DNA of 5,171 bases from an uncultured Bacteroidales bacterium (GTDB taxonomy: Bacteria; Bacteroidota; Bacteroidia; Bacteroidales; Paludibacteraceae). Positions 1 to 5,171 of this stretch are shown here, one piece after another. Positions within the stretch are counted from its first letter, which is position 1; each line of letters starts with the position of its first letter. Both the position numbers and the translations under genes were made by a program. The DNA lies in the NCBI GenBank assembly GCA_946615455.1, contig CAMOHN010000079.1:1-5171 (forward strand), written 5' to 3'. The notes below the pieces were generated by a model, which worked only from the letters and a program-made list of their open reading frames with translations, made no database searches and had not been told where the DNA came from.

Positions 1-31
1 CGAATATGTCCATAGTCAACAGCCTTGATGT

Positions 32-1108
32 ATGAATCGCAGTATTGTCTATATCGTTCTATTGGCTCTCTTGTCGGTTGGTTGTGCCAATCGTGGAGCC
101 GGCCCGCAAGGGGGTAAACAGGACAGCATTCCCCCGACAGTGGTTAGCAGCGTCCCGTTGAACGGAACGACTGACTTTCACGGAAAGGAAATACAGATTC
201 GTTTTGACGAATACCTCAAACTGGACAATCCATCCGGGCAAGTATTGGTCTCGCCACCACAACAGGCACAACCTATTGTCAAAGCCGTGGGAAAGACTCT
301 GTCGGTTACGCTCAACGACTCGCTTGTTTCCGAAACCACCTATTCCATTTATTTCGGCTCTGCCATCCAAGACCTCAATGAGAGCAATCCGCTGAAAGAC
401 TATACGTTTACTTTCTCAACCGGCCCACACATTGATTCGCTCACCATTTCCGGCAGGGTGTGGTTTGCTCAGTCCCGCAAACTCGGTGTCGGTACGACGG
501 TGGGTATTTATTCAGTCGATGCTCCCGATAGTGCACTTTACCATCAACCTTTCTTGCGTATCGCGCGTACCGATACAACAGGGCGTTTCACTATTCGACA
601 TGTCCGTGCCGGCACCTATCGCGTATATGCTTTGCAAGACAGCAATCGCACCTATACCTATCAGCGCGGTGAACCTGTCGCCTTTTTAGACACACCCGTA
701 GTGGCACCGGCTAACGATTTGACCTTGAATCTGTTTGTGGAAGAACGGAACGATACCCTATTTCGCACGGATACGGTGGACTCGATGGCAACTGCCACAT
801 TGCGTGTGCGTCTAGTGCCATTCATACCGCATGCTGTGCTGCAGTTGCTGACACCAAAAGATGAAACGGTGGCAACCCTATGGGCGACCGACTCCGCAGG
901 AGTGCGCTTTGAACATATCAAGGGAGGACAGTATCTGTTGCGCATGGTGCTGGATGCCAATCAAGACAGCCTTTGGAACACCGGTGATGTGATGCAGCAT
1001 AGGCAAGCGGAGAATGTATATTATTTCCCCAAGCAGCTGCGTATTCGTGATAATTGGGATTTTGAGGAGACCTTCCGCTGGCAAGATGAATCCAATCGAC
1101 CATACTAA
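32..1108 (+). CDS. Ig-like domain lipoprotein (Big_5-type N-terminal domain)
   Basis: A 358-residue predicted lipoprotein. Residues 1-17 form a lipoprotein signal peptide and Cys18 follows LLSVG, an acceptable though not canonical lipobox. After the Cys comes a Gly-rich, Asp/Pro-containing linker (residues 21-35) typical of a large Bacteroidetes lipoprotein family. Residues about 35-131 look like a bacterial Ig-like (Big_5) domain: PPTVVSSVPLNG, then IRFDEYLKL, ETTYSIYFG, and the closing FTFSTG. Residues about 138-225 and 255-315 look like two small beta-sandwich modules, each with a TD..G.F..(8-10)..G.Y pattern followed by D.N. The C-terminal segment (VYYFPKQLRIRDNWDFEE) also fits the family. 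The protein is probably anchored in the outer membrane; its function is unknown and no catalytic motif is visible. The gene overlaps the next one by 23 bases, suggesting one transcript. Its first codon also overlaps a TGA at 33-35 that may end an upstream gene. The start is chosen because it gives the complete signal peptide. Family assignment is good; role is open. Confidence 0.9.
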   Translation: MNRSIVYIVLLALLSVGCANRGAGPQGGKQDSIPPTVVSSVPLNGTTDFHGKEIQIRFDEYLKLDNPSGQVLVSPPQQAQPIVKAVGKTLSVTLNDSLVSETTYSIYFGSAIQDLNESNPLKDYTFTFSTGPHIDSLTISGRVWFAQSRKLGVGTTVGIYSVDAPDSALYHQPFLRIARTDTTGRFTIRHVRAGTYRVYALQDSNRTYTYQRGEPVAFLDTPVVAPANDLTLNLFVEERNDTLFRTDTVDSMATATLRVRLVPFIPHAVLQLLTPKDETVATLWATDSAGVRFEHIKGGQYLLRMVLDANQDSLWNTGDVMQHRQAENVYYFPKQLRIRDNWDFEETFRWQDESNRPY

Positions 1109-1739
1109 CCGTTCCACATATATTTTGCTTGCAATCGGCTTAACGGTACAAATAGTTACCTATGCTATCGTGCCGGATAATCCTTTGGCACTGGTCAGTG
1201 CGTTGTTTGGCGTATGCTCGGTGGTGTTGTGTGCCGAGGGCAAGTGGCTCACTTTTTTCTTTGGGTTCGGGCAGATCCTCACCTATACCTATTTATGCTG
1301 GTTGGAGCGTTTCTATGCCGGTATTGCGATGAACAGCTTCTACTTCTTGTCCCAGATTTACGGCATCTATTCTTGGCGGCGGCTGTTGCGTGAGCACGCC
1401 GACCGGCCTTCTTCGGAGGTGATTCCTTTTCGTCGGCTGCGACCGATTGTTTTTATTTCTATTGTCGTAGCCTTGCTATTGCTGTCCGTTGTGACGGGTT
1501 TTCTGTTGCAGCGTTATACCAATGACTCGCAGCCTTATTTGGACGCTTTAACTACCGTTCCTGCCATTGGTGCGCAAATCTTGATGGTGTTGGCATATCG
1601 CGAGCAATGGCTTATTTGGCTGGCAATAGATTTGCTGTATGTGGCCATGTGGTGGCAGGCTGAGTCTTATTGTATGGTGGCGCAATACCTGTTTTGGTGC
1701 ATCAACGCGACCTACGGCATGTTCCGTTGGTCGCGTTGA
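1086..1739 (+). CDS. pnuC: PnuC-family vitamin transporter, probably thiamine type (PnuT)
   Basis: A 217-residue polytopic inner-membrane protein of the PnuC family. These are facilitators for nicotinamide riboside (PnuC), thiamine (PnuT) or related vitamins, with the substrate trapped by phosphorylation inside the cell. Hydrophobic segments lie near residues 12-28, 33-50, 55-73, 79-98, 119-141, 155-170, 175-191 and 195-213. The N...YG...W signature occurs twice, at 83-97 (YGIYSW) and 207-215 (YGMFRW), matching the family's pseudo-symmetric halves. The WLAIDLLYVAMWW segment near the C-terminus is also typical. An in-frame ATG at 1014 would add 24 residues, but these lie inside the lipoprotein gene and do not belong to the family, so the ATG at 1086 is chosen. 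A GAGGAGA at 1064-1070 is rather far from it (15 bases). The gene overlaps the lipoprotein gene by 23 bases. Thiamine specificity is inferred from the TPP-riboswitch receptor gene next door; nicotinamide riboside remains possible. Confidence 0.92.
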   Translation: MNPIDHTNRSTYILLAIGLTVQIVTYAIVPDNPLALVSALFGVCSVVLCAEGKWLTFFFGFGQILTYTYLCWLERFYAGIAMNSFYFLSQIYGIYSWRRLLREHADRPSSEVIPFRRLRPIVFISIVVALLLLSVVTGFLLQRYTNDSQPYLDALTTVPAIGAQILMVLAYREQWLIWLAIDLLYVAMWWQAESYCMVAQYLFWCINATYGMFRWSR

Positions 1740-1750
1740 TGATAGCTTTC

Positions 1751-1767
1751 GACTTTTGACTTTTGAC
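1751..1767. repeat. Heptamer tandem repeat (GACTTTT)
   Basis: Two exact copies of GACTTTT plus a third GAC fill half of the 33-base gap between the convergent pnuC and receptor genes, with a degenerate copy (GCTTTC) just before. Short 7-base arrays of this kind occur between genes in Bacteroidetes. I see no strong GC-rich terminator hairpin in the gap. A weak 5-base pairing (TGACT at 1765-1769 with AGTCA at 1784-1788) surrounds the receptor's stop codon. Confidence 0.6.
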
Positions 1768-1772
1768 TATTT

Positions 1773-3899
1773 TTACCATCTAAGAGTCAGTCCGGCATGC
1801 ACATTGATACCTGCTTGCGGGAAGTACCATGTGTAGATGCCGTCTGTGCCGCCGTTGCTGCTGTAGTGACTATTGAATAAGTTATTAATCAGACATTTGA
1901 TTTCCACTTCGGGCATGCCGTTGGTCTTTGTTCGGAATGATTGCAACGGGAGTTGGTAACTCAGGTGCAGATTGGTAACTGTATAGGCTTTCAGAGACGC
2001 TTCTTTGCGCTCTGAATTGTCAAGGTATTGGCTGCTGACTACTTGGTTGTTTACCACGCCATGAAAACCGGCTACATGAAAGTCCAGCGCGTTGTAGGCG
2101 GTCCAGTCGGGCGAGAACGAAATGGTGTTCCACGAGTTGTCCGTCAGTTTCCACTTGTTGCGCGACCACACCAGATTACCCTCCCATCGCAGCCAGCGCG
2201 TGAAGTCAAAGCCGTATTGCAATTCAATTCCTGTGCGATAAGAGTCTTTCACATTGGTCAGGGTGGGGTAACTGAGTTTGCTTATGCCGCCTGTGGCAAC
2301 CAATTGGTTGTCGTATTGCATAAAGTACAGATTGACACCGACCATGCCGCTAACAATTTGACGGAACGAGTAGTTGTAACCCAGTTCGTAATCATATAGC
2401 CGTTCTGATTCGGGAAGAGTCTGTGCGTTCATATCGGCTTCGAGGAAATTGCTTCGCGTCGGTTCGCGGTTAGCCATTGCAAAGGAGGCTGTGAGTTGGT
2501 GCCCTCGGTTGTAGTACTCCAATCCTGCCTTGGGGTTGAAGAAGTGGTATAGACGCTTCACATCTATGGGGCTATAAGTATATTCGTTAGCCCCGTCCAT
2601 CTGATAATTGACGATACGGTATTGCACATCTTCATAGAGCGACAACCGCTCGTTGCCATTGTTGATAATGTACTCATTGAAGCGGGCATAGAGGTTGGCA
2701 TCTGTCTTGTTGCCTTTGCCCAAATAGGTATCCATCTCGTCTAATGTTCCCCAGTGGTCGCAGAGATAATGTTGGGCGGCAAAGCCGAATTGGGCAGACC
2801 ATATATCGTGCAGGTACTGGGCTTGCATATTGGCACCGGCCAGGTGGTTGGTTAGTCCGTCTTGGGTGATACCCGACCAACCGTTGGCAGGTGAATAGGT
2901 TCCGTAATCCGCCATTTGATAGTAACCCCTGCCATACGTGTAGTGAGCAGCTGCGCGAAGCGACCAGTGATGGGAGAAAAGATGCCGGATATGCAGTTGG
3001 GCATGGTGTTGGGTGTAGTTGTCGGTCTGGTTGGGGTAGGCTATGGTTGTCGTGTCCCCGGGGGCTTGTTCATACGCGATAAGTCCTGCGGGGTTGAACC
3101 TGCGGTTGCTGTTCAGTGTTTCTTCATGCACTCCATACCAAGCCATATAGGTTCGTTCTTTTCCACCAAATGCTAATAGGGTTACTTCGGTGCGCTGCCC
3201 GTCATCTTTGTAGGGGGACTGCCATCCGGCTTCGGCTTGATAACTAAGCAAGTCGGATGAGGCACGGTCAATATATCCGTCGCTATTTACTTTGGAGAAC
3301 CTGCCGCCTATATGCCATTGCCCGACTTTGGCGTAGAGGGATGCCGTCTCGCGAAAGGTATTGTACATGCCGCCTGTGAAGTCAAGGGTGGCGCTGACGG
3401 GATGTTCGGCTGTCAGACGCTTGGTGTCGTAGAGGGTGCGCATGTGCAGACTGGCTCCGAACGCACTGCTGCCATTCATGCTCGTACCCACACCACGCTG
3501 CACTTTGAGCGACTCCATCGTACTTCCCATATCCGTCAGATTAACCCAAAAAACGGTTTGCGACTCAGGGTCATTAAGAGGGATGTCGTTCAGAGTCATG
3601 TTGATGCGCGTATGGTCGGTGCCGCGCAAATGAAAATAGGTGTAACCGATACCCAACCCGTCATCGCTGGTGGCTACCAATCCCGGAGTAGATTGAATGA
3701 GGTAAGGGAGGTTCTGACCGATGTTCTGCTGCCTGATCTCCACTTGTTTCTTTTCCACCGATTGGTTAGCAAACACGCGCGGTGATGCTGTTACTTCCAC
3801 CTCCTGCAAAGTGAGGTTCTCCCATTGGAGAGTGTCTGTCTGCGCCTGCATACTAAGGCTTATGCCGCAAAGAGACACAAAAAAAAGCACTTTTTTCAT
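1773..3899 (-). CDS. TonB-dependent outer-membrane receptor, probably for thiamine
   Basis: A 708-residue TonB-dependent receptor that imports its ligand across the outer membrane using energy from TonB-ExbB-ExbD. Residues 1-19 are a signal peptide (MKK, hydrophobic core, cleavage after MQA). A TonB-box-like LQEVEVTAS lies at 31-39, followed by the plug domain (about 34-155) with LPYLIQSTPGL, FHLRGTDHTRINMTLNDIPL and VQRGVGTSMNGSSAFGAS. The rest (about 160-708) is the 22-strand barrel, rich in alternating aromatic strands and ending in a terminal Trp (GLTLRW). There is no N-terminal carboxypeptidase-like domain and no SusD partner, so it is not a SusC-type glycan importer. The ligand is inferred from the TPP riboswitch in its leader: Bacteroidetes are known to have TPP-riboswitch-controlled receptors of this class for thiamine. 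The reading frame is complete. The start gives a full signal peptide; its leader is AT-rich without a clear Shine-Dalgarno site. Receptor identity is firm; the ligand is a strong inference. Confidence 0.95.
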   Translation of the reverse strand: MKKVLFFVSLCGISLSMQAQTDTLQWENLTLQEVEVTASPRVFANQSVEKKQVEIRQQNIGQNLPYLIQSTPGLVATSDDGLGIGYTYFHLRGTDHTRINMTLNDIPLNDPESQTVFWVNLTDMGSTMESLKVQRGVGTSMNGSSAFGASLHMRTLYDTKRLTAEHPVSATLDFTGGMYNTFRETASLYAKVGQWHIGGRFSKVNSDGYIDRASSDLLSYQAEAGWQSPYKDDGQRTEVTLLAFGGKERTYMAWYGVHEETLNSNRRFNPAGLIAYEQAPGDTTTIAYPNQTDNYTQHHAQLHIRHLFSHHWSLRAAAHYTYGRGYYQMADYGTYSPANGWSGITQDGLTNHLAGANMQAQYLHDIWSAQFGFAAQHYLCDHWGTLDEMDTYLGKGNKTDANLYARFNEYIINNGNERLSLYEDVQYRIVNYQMDGANEYTYSPIDVKRLYHFFNPKAGLEYYNRGHQLTASFAMANREPTRSNFLEADMNAQTLPESERLYDYELGYNYSFRQIVSGMVGVNLYFMQYDNQLVATGGISKLSYPTLTNVKDSYRTGIELQYGFDFTRWLRWEGNLVWSRNKWKLTDNSWNTISFSPDWTAYNALDFHVAGFHGVVNNQVVSSQYLDNSERKEASLKAYTVTNLHLSYQLPLQSFRTKTNGMPEVEIKCLINNLFNSHYSSNGGTDGIYTWYFPQAGINVHAGLTLRW

Positions 3900-3950
3900 T
3901 GTGAATAATGTTTATAATTGGTGATACGATTGATACGCTTGCTTTTTGTC

Positions 3951-4000
3951 AGGGGTATCAGCCTACACGCCAAATGGCTTCACTGAACGAGAAAAAGGCT
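3951..4000 (-). promoter_or_regulatory. Candidate expression platform of the TPP riboswitch
   Basis: Read on the minus strand between the aptamer and the receptor start, this stretch holds competing short stems. ACCCCU (3956-3951) is exactly complementary to AGGGGU of the aptamer (4070-4065) and could open it when TPP is absent. AGCCU (4000-3996 region) can pair with AGGCU further on, and UCAG (3986-3983 region) with CUGA, enclosing a GCC-AUUU-GGC hairpin. There is a short U run inside (about 3995-3991) and no classic strong terminator, so whether control is transcriptional or translational is unclear. This is inference from pairing done by eye. Confidence 0.35.
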
Positions 4001-4004
4001 CTCT

Positions 4005-4073
4005 TTGTTTCCGTTGACGGCATTACCCGCCTACGTTCAATGGGTCTAATCTCAGCCTTGCGGCACCCCTTAT
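4005..4073 (-). promoter_or_regulatory. TPP riboswitch (THI element) aptamer
   Basis: The minus strand carries the conserved THI-box parts in the right order: AGGGGUGCC (4070-4062), a GCAA tetraloop, GGCUGAGA (4057-4050), ACCC (4045-4042), UUGAACGUAGG, then CGGGUAAUGCCG (4029-4018) and ACGGAAAC. The folds fit the known aptamer. GGG pairs with CCC to form P2. GCC/GGC closes a minimal P3 with a GNRA loop. CGU/ACG forms P4 and CGG/CCG forms P5 around the pyrophosphate-sensing GUAAUG loop. CUGAGA in the P3 arm is the pyrimidine-binding segment. P1 is poorly formed by eye, which leaves the exact ends uncertain. The aptamer lies 105 bases upstream of the receptor start codon on the same strand. Thiamine pyrophosphate binding would be expected to lower receptor expression. 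Confidence 0.93.
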
Positions 4074-4075
4074 TT

Positions 4076-4128
4076 AAGTTGAAAGTTTAGAGTTGAAAGA
4101 AGTTGTATAGTTTAAAGTTTATAGTTTA
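4076..4128. repeat. Degenerate heptamer array (RAGTTKA)
   Basis: Seven near-identical 7-base units start at 4076, 4083, 4090, 4100, 4108, 4115 and 4122 (AAGTTGA, AAGTTTA, GAGTTGA, AAGTTGT, TAGTTTA, AAGTTTA, TAGTTTA). The phase slips by 3 bases after the third unit and by 1 after the fourth. The array fills the space between the riboswitch aptamer and the barrel gene, and its last units run into that gene's final codons and stop. It has the same period as, but a different sequence from, the repeat at 1751-1767. Confidence 0.65.
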
Positions 4129-4145
4129 TAGGCGAAAGAGACAAA
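4114..4145 (-). promoter_or_regulatory. Possible promoter for the riboswitch-receptor transcript
   Basis: On the minus strand TTTG (4145-4142) lies 20 bases before TAAACTTT (4121-4114), an imperfect match to the Bacteroidetes -7 box TAnnTTTG. It would place the transcript start roughly 30 bases before the aptamer. The -7 box falls within the heptamer array and overlaps the barrel gene's stop codon, so the match could be fortuitous. Read-through from the barrel gene is an alternative. Confidence 0.3.
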
Positions 4146-4949
4146 CCAATGCCATTCCCACATCTGTTGATTGCTGATTCTCTTGGTTCGTATCTGATTG
4201 TTCAGACCGAAATCGTATGCCCCTTGCAGACGGTATCTGTCCCATTCCAATCCGCCGCCCAAGCCATATTGTATGGTGGTGCGATACAGCTCTTTTTCTT
4301 TGTATCGGTCGTATGGCTCATAAGGCTGACCTATTTGGTCAAACCATTGCTTGGTGGCAGTGGTAAGGTCGGCTTCCATGGCATCATTGAGAGCCAAACC
4401 CACTTGCAACTGCGGACCGGTGAAGAAGAACAAACGTAATTCTTTCCACAACGGTATGATATAGTACACGCGCGCGGGAATGGTCAGTTGGTGCTCTTGC
4501 AACCGGTGGGTGATATCACCGCTATGCACTTTGCCTGTCAATGGCGGGTCGGGTGACGAAAAGTCTTCGTAGGACATCTGTCCCCATTTCTGCACCGCAG
4601 TGCCATAGGTGAACGTGTAGAACACGCCGGTCTGAATGCTGAAATGTATAGGCAACATAAAGTCCACCGTGCAGCCCAAACGAAAACCATGCAGAAAGGT
4701 GTTCTCGTAGGTCTTGTTGTCCGACAAATGGGCGTTCTGAACATAGCCTGCCTCTATTCGCCATTCGGTCGTGAAGACATAGGGGGCGGCAGCCTTGCTC
4801 TTTTTTACAGGGTCAAAAATGTCAAACTCGTCAGAAGTTTCCAGTATGGGGGTAGCCGGCACTTGGGCATGGAGACAGGCAACCCATGCACCCGACCATG
4901 TCAAAATGATCAGCAACCAACAATGCAGCACAGACGTATAGCGAGTCAT
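4119..4949 (-). CDS. Outer-membrane beta-barrel protein, PorT-like family
   Basis: A 276-residue exported protein resembling the PorT-like/OMP_b-brl family of small Bacteroidetes outer-membrane barrels. Residues 1-28 form a signal peptide, probably cut after CLHA; Cys25 is preceded by WVA, a poor lipobox, so a lipoprotein is less likely. An acidic, Pro-rich linker (30-57) follows. About eight amphipathic strands come next, near residues 60-69, 84-98, 102-114, 150-166, 170-185, 224-236, 237-248 and 264-275. Typical family stretches are HQLTIPARVYYIIPL (153-167), FFFTGPQLQVGLA (174-186) and YGLGGGLEWDRYRLQGAYDF (228-247). Strands are rich in aromatic residues, although the chain ends in Leu (FAYKL) instead of Phe or Trp. 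Function is unknown, and nothing shows it to be the secretion protein PorT itself. It has its own promoter at 4993-5023 and precedes the riboswitch-controlled receptor on the same strand, with 219 bases between them. Confidence 0.85.
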   Translation of the reverse strand: MTRYTSVLHCWLLIILTWSGAWVACLHAQVPATPILETSDEFDIFDPVKKSKAAAPYVFTTEWRIEAGYVQNAHLSDNKTYENTFLHGFRLGCTVDFMLPIHFSIQTGVFYTFTYGTAVQKWGQMSYEDFSSPDPPLTGKVHSGDITHRLQEHQLTIPARVYYIIPLWKELRLFFFTGPQLQVGLALNDAMEADLTTATKQWFDQIGQPYEPYDRYKEKELYRTTIQYGLGGGLEWDRYRLQGAYDFGLNNQIRTKRISNQQMWEWHWFVSFAYKL

Positions 4950-4992
4950 ACTTTTACAAGTTTAGCACCCTATTCTCAATTGAAAAGGCTTG

Positions 4993-5023
4993 CAAAAGTA
5001 CGCTGATTGGCTCAACAGACAAA
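4993..5023 (-). promoter_or_regulatory. Bacteroidetes promoter of the barrel gene
   Basis: On the minus strand the -33 box TTTG (5023-5020) and the -7 box TACTTTTG (5000-4993) both match the Bacteroidetes primary sigma consensus (TTTG, TAnnTTTG) exactly, with a 19-base spacer. A nine-T run ends in the -33 box. Transcription would start near 4986, giving a leader of about 35-40 bases before the ATG at 4949. Confidence 0.8.
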
Positions 5024-5050
5024 AAAAAATACACTTTTTTGCGAAAATAT

Positions 5051-5081
5051 TTTGTGGGGTTGATTTTTCACCGTACTTTTG
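5051..5081 (+). promoter_or_regulatory. Bacteroidetes promoter of the tRNA-Glu gene
   Basis: The -33 box TTTG (5051-5054) and -7 box TACTTTTG (5074-5081) match the Bacteroidetes consensus exactly with a 19-base spacer. Transcription would start near 5088, about 24 bases before the tRNA. It diverges from the barrel-gene promoter; the two -33 boxes are 27 A/T-rich bases apart. Confidence 0.8.
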
Positions 5082-5111
5082 CACGCTTTTTGATTGAAAC
5101 AGGAAGCGGAT

Positions 5112-5171
5112 GGCCAATTCGTCTATCGGTTAGGACGAGAGATTTTCATTCTCTAAAGAGCAGTTCGACTC
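5112..5171 (+). tRNA. tRNA-Glu (UUC), 3' end beyond the window
   Basis: The first 60 bases of a tRNA gene. The 5' acceptor strand GGCCAAT (5112-5118) is followed by T8 and C9, then a D arm with a GTC/GAC stem and the GG-containing loop TATCGGTTAG. The anticodon stem AGAGA/TCTCT (5138-5142 and 5150-5154) encloses loop TTTTCAT with anticodon TTC at 5145-5147, which reads GAA/GAG (Glu). The variable loop is followed by the T arm, with the conserved TTCGACT loop at the window edge. The 3' acceptor strand, predicted to be ATTGGCC, lies outside. D-arm and T-loop sequences resemble those of Bacteroidetes tRNA-Glu. Confidence 0.93.

Noticed and set aside
1014..1085. Upstream in-frame ATG extending the PnuC-family protein by 24 residues
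   Set aside because: The extension lies entirely within the lipoprotein's conserved C-terminal region and adds residues that do not fit the family's N-terminus. The ATG at 1086 gives the expected length and first membrane segment.
1740..1790. Bidirectional terminator between the convergent genes
   Set aside because: Only a 5-base pairing with a long loop is visible and there is no GC-rich stem with a U run on either strand, so I do not annotate a terminator.
2028..2399. 123-codon plus-strand open frame antisense to the receptor barrel
   Set aside because: The receptor frame is complete and family-like here; this frame is a shadow of its codon pattern.
3312..3785. 157-codon plus-strand open frame antisense to the receptor gene
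   Set aside because: It lies wholly inside the receptor's plug and early barrel region, which has clear protein homology. The translation has no recognisable domain or signal and no promoter or start context.
3908..4090. 60-codon plus-strand open frame in the leader region
   Set aside because: It coincides with the TPP aptamer and its downstream platform on the other strand, which explain the conservation; the peptide has no family features.
4119..4949. Barrel protein as a lipoprotein anchored at Cys25
   Set aside because: The residues before Cys25 (Trp-Val-Ala) do not make a normal lipobox, and a good signal peptidase I site (CLHA, then Q) follows directly.
4644..5006. 120-codon plus-strand open frame across the barrel gene's 5' end and promoter
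   Set aside because: It is antisense to the signal peptide and first strands of a convincing outer-membrane protein and also covers that gene's exact promoter.

Overview
The window reads as a chromosomal segment of a Bacteroidetes bacterium, most likely order Bacteroidales. The evidence is two promoters with exact TTTG / 19-base spacer / TAnnTTTG boxes, AT-rich leaders without clear Shine-Dalgarno sites, a lipoprotein of a family typical of the phylum, a TonB-dependent receptor and a PorT-like barrel. The genus cannot be read from the sequence alone.

Layout: plus strand 32-1739 carries two overlapping genes, an Ig-like lipoprotein and a PnuC-family inner-membrane vitamin transporter. They converge, across 33 bases, on a minus-strand TonB-dependent receptor (3899-1773). 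The receptor's leader holds a TPP riboswitch aptamer (4073-4005), the most informative element in the window. Upstream of it on the same strand is an outer-membrane beta-barrel gene (4949-4119) with its own promoter. The right edge holds the first 60 bases of a tRNA-Glu(UUC) gene, read rightward from a promoter divergent from the barrel gene's promoter. No gap between genes exceeds 300 bases; the largest (3900-4118) is the riboswitch leader plus a heptamer repeat.

Working model: the TPP aptamer identifies the receptor as the likely outer-membrane route for thiamine or a thiamine phosphate. The PnuC-family protein next to it is then probably the thiamine-type member (PnuT), moving the vitamin across the inner membrane. 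No thiamine pyrophosphokinase gene lies in the window. The Ig-like lipoprotein is tied to pnuC only by a 23-base overlap and the barrel protein only by position, so their part in thiamine uptake is unproven.

I see no sign of a mobile element, phage, CRISPR array or defence system. The less ordinary features are heptamer repeats at both ends of the receptor gene, a candidate anti-aptamer strand in the riboswitch leader, and a perfect 12-base inverted repeat formed by the two divergent -7 boxes.
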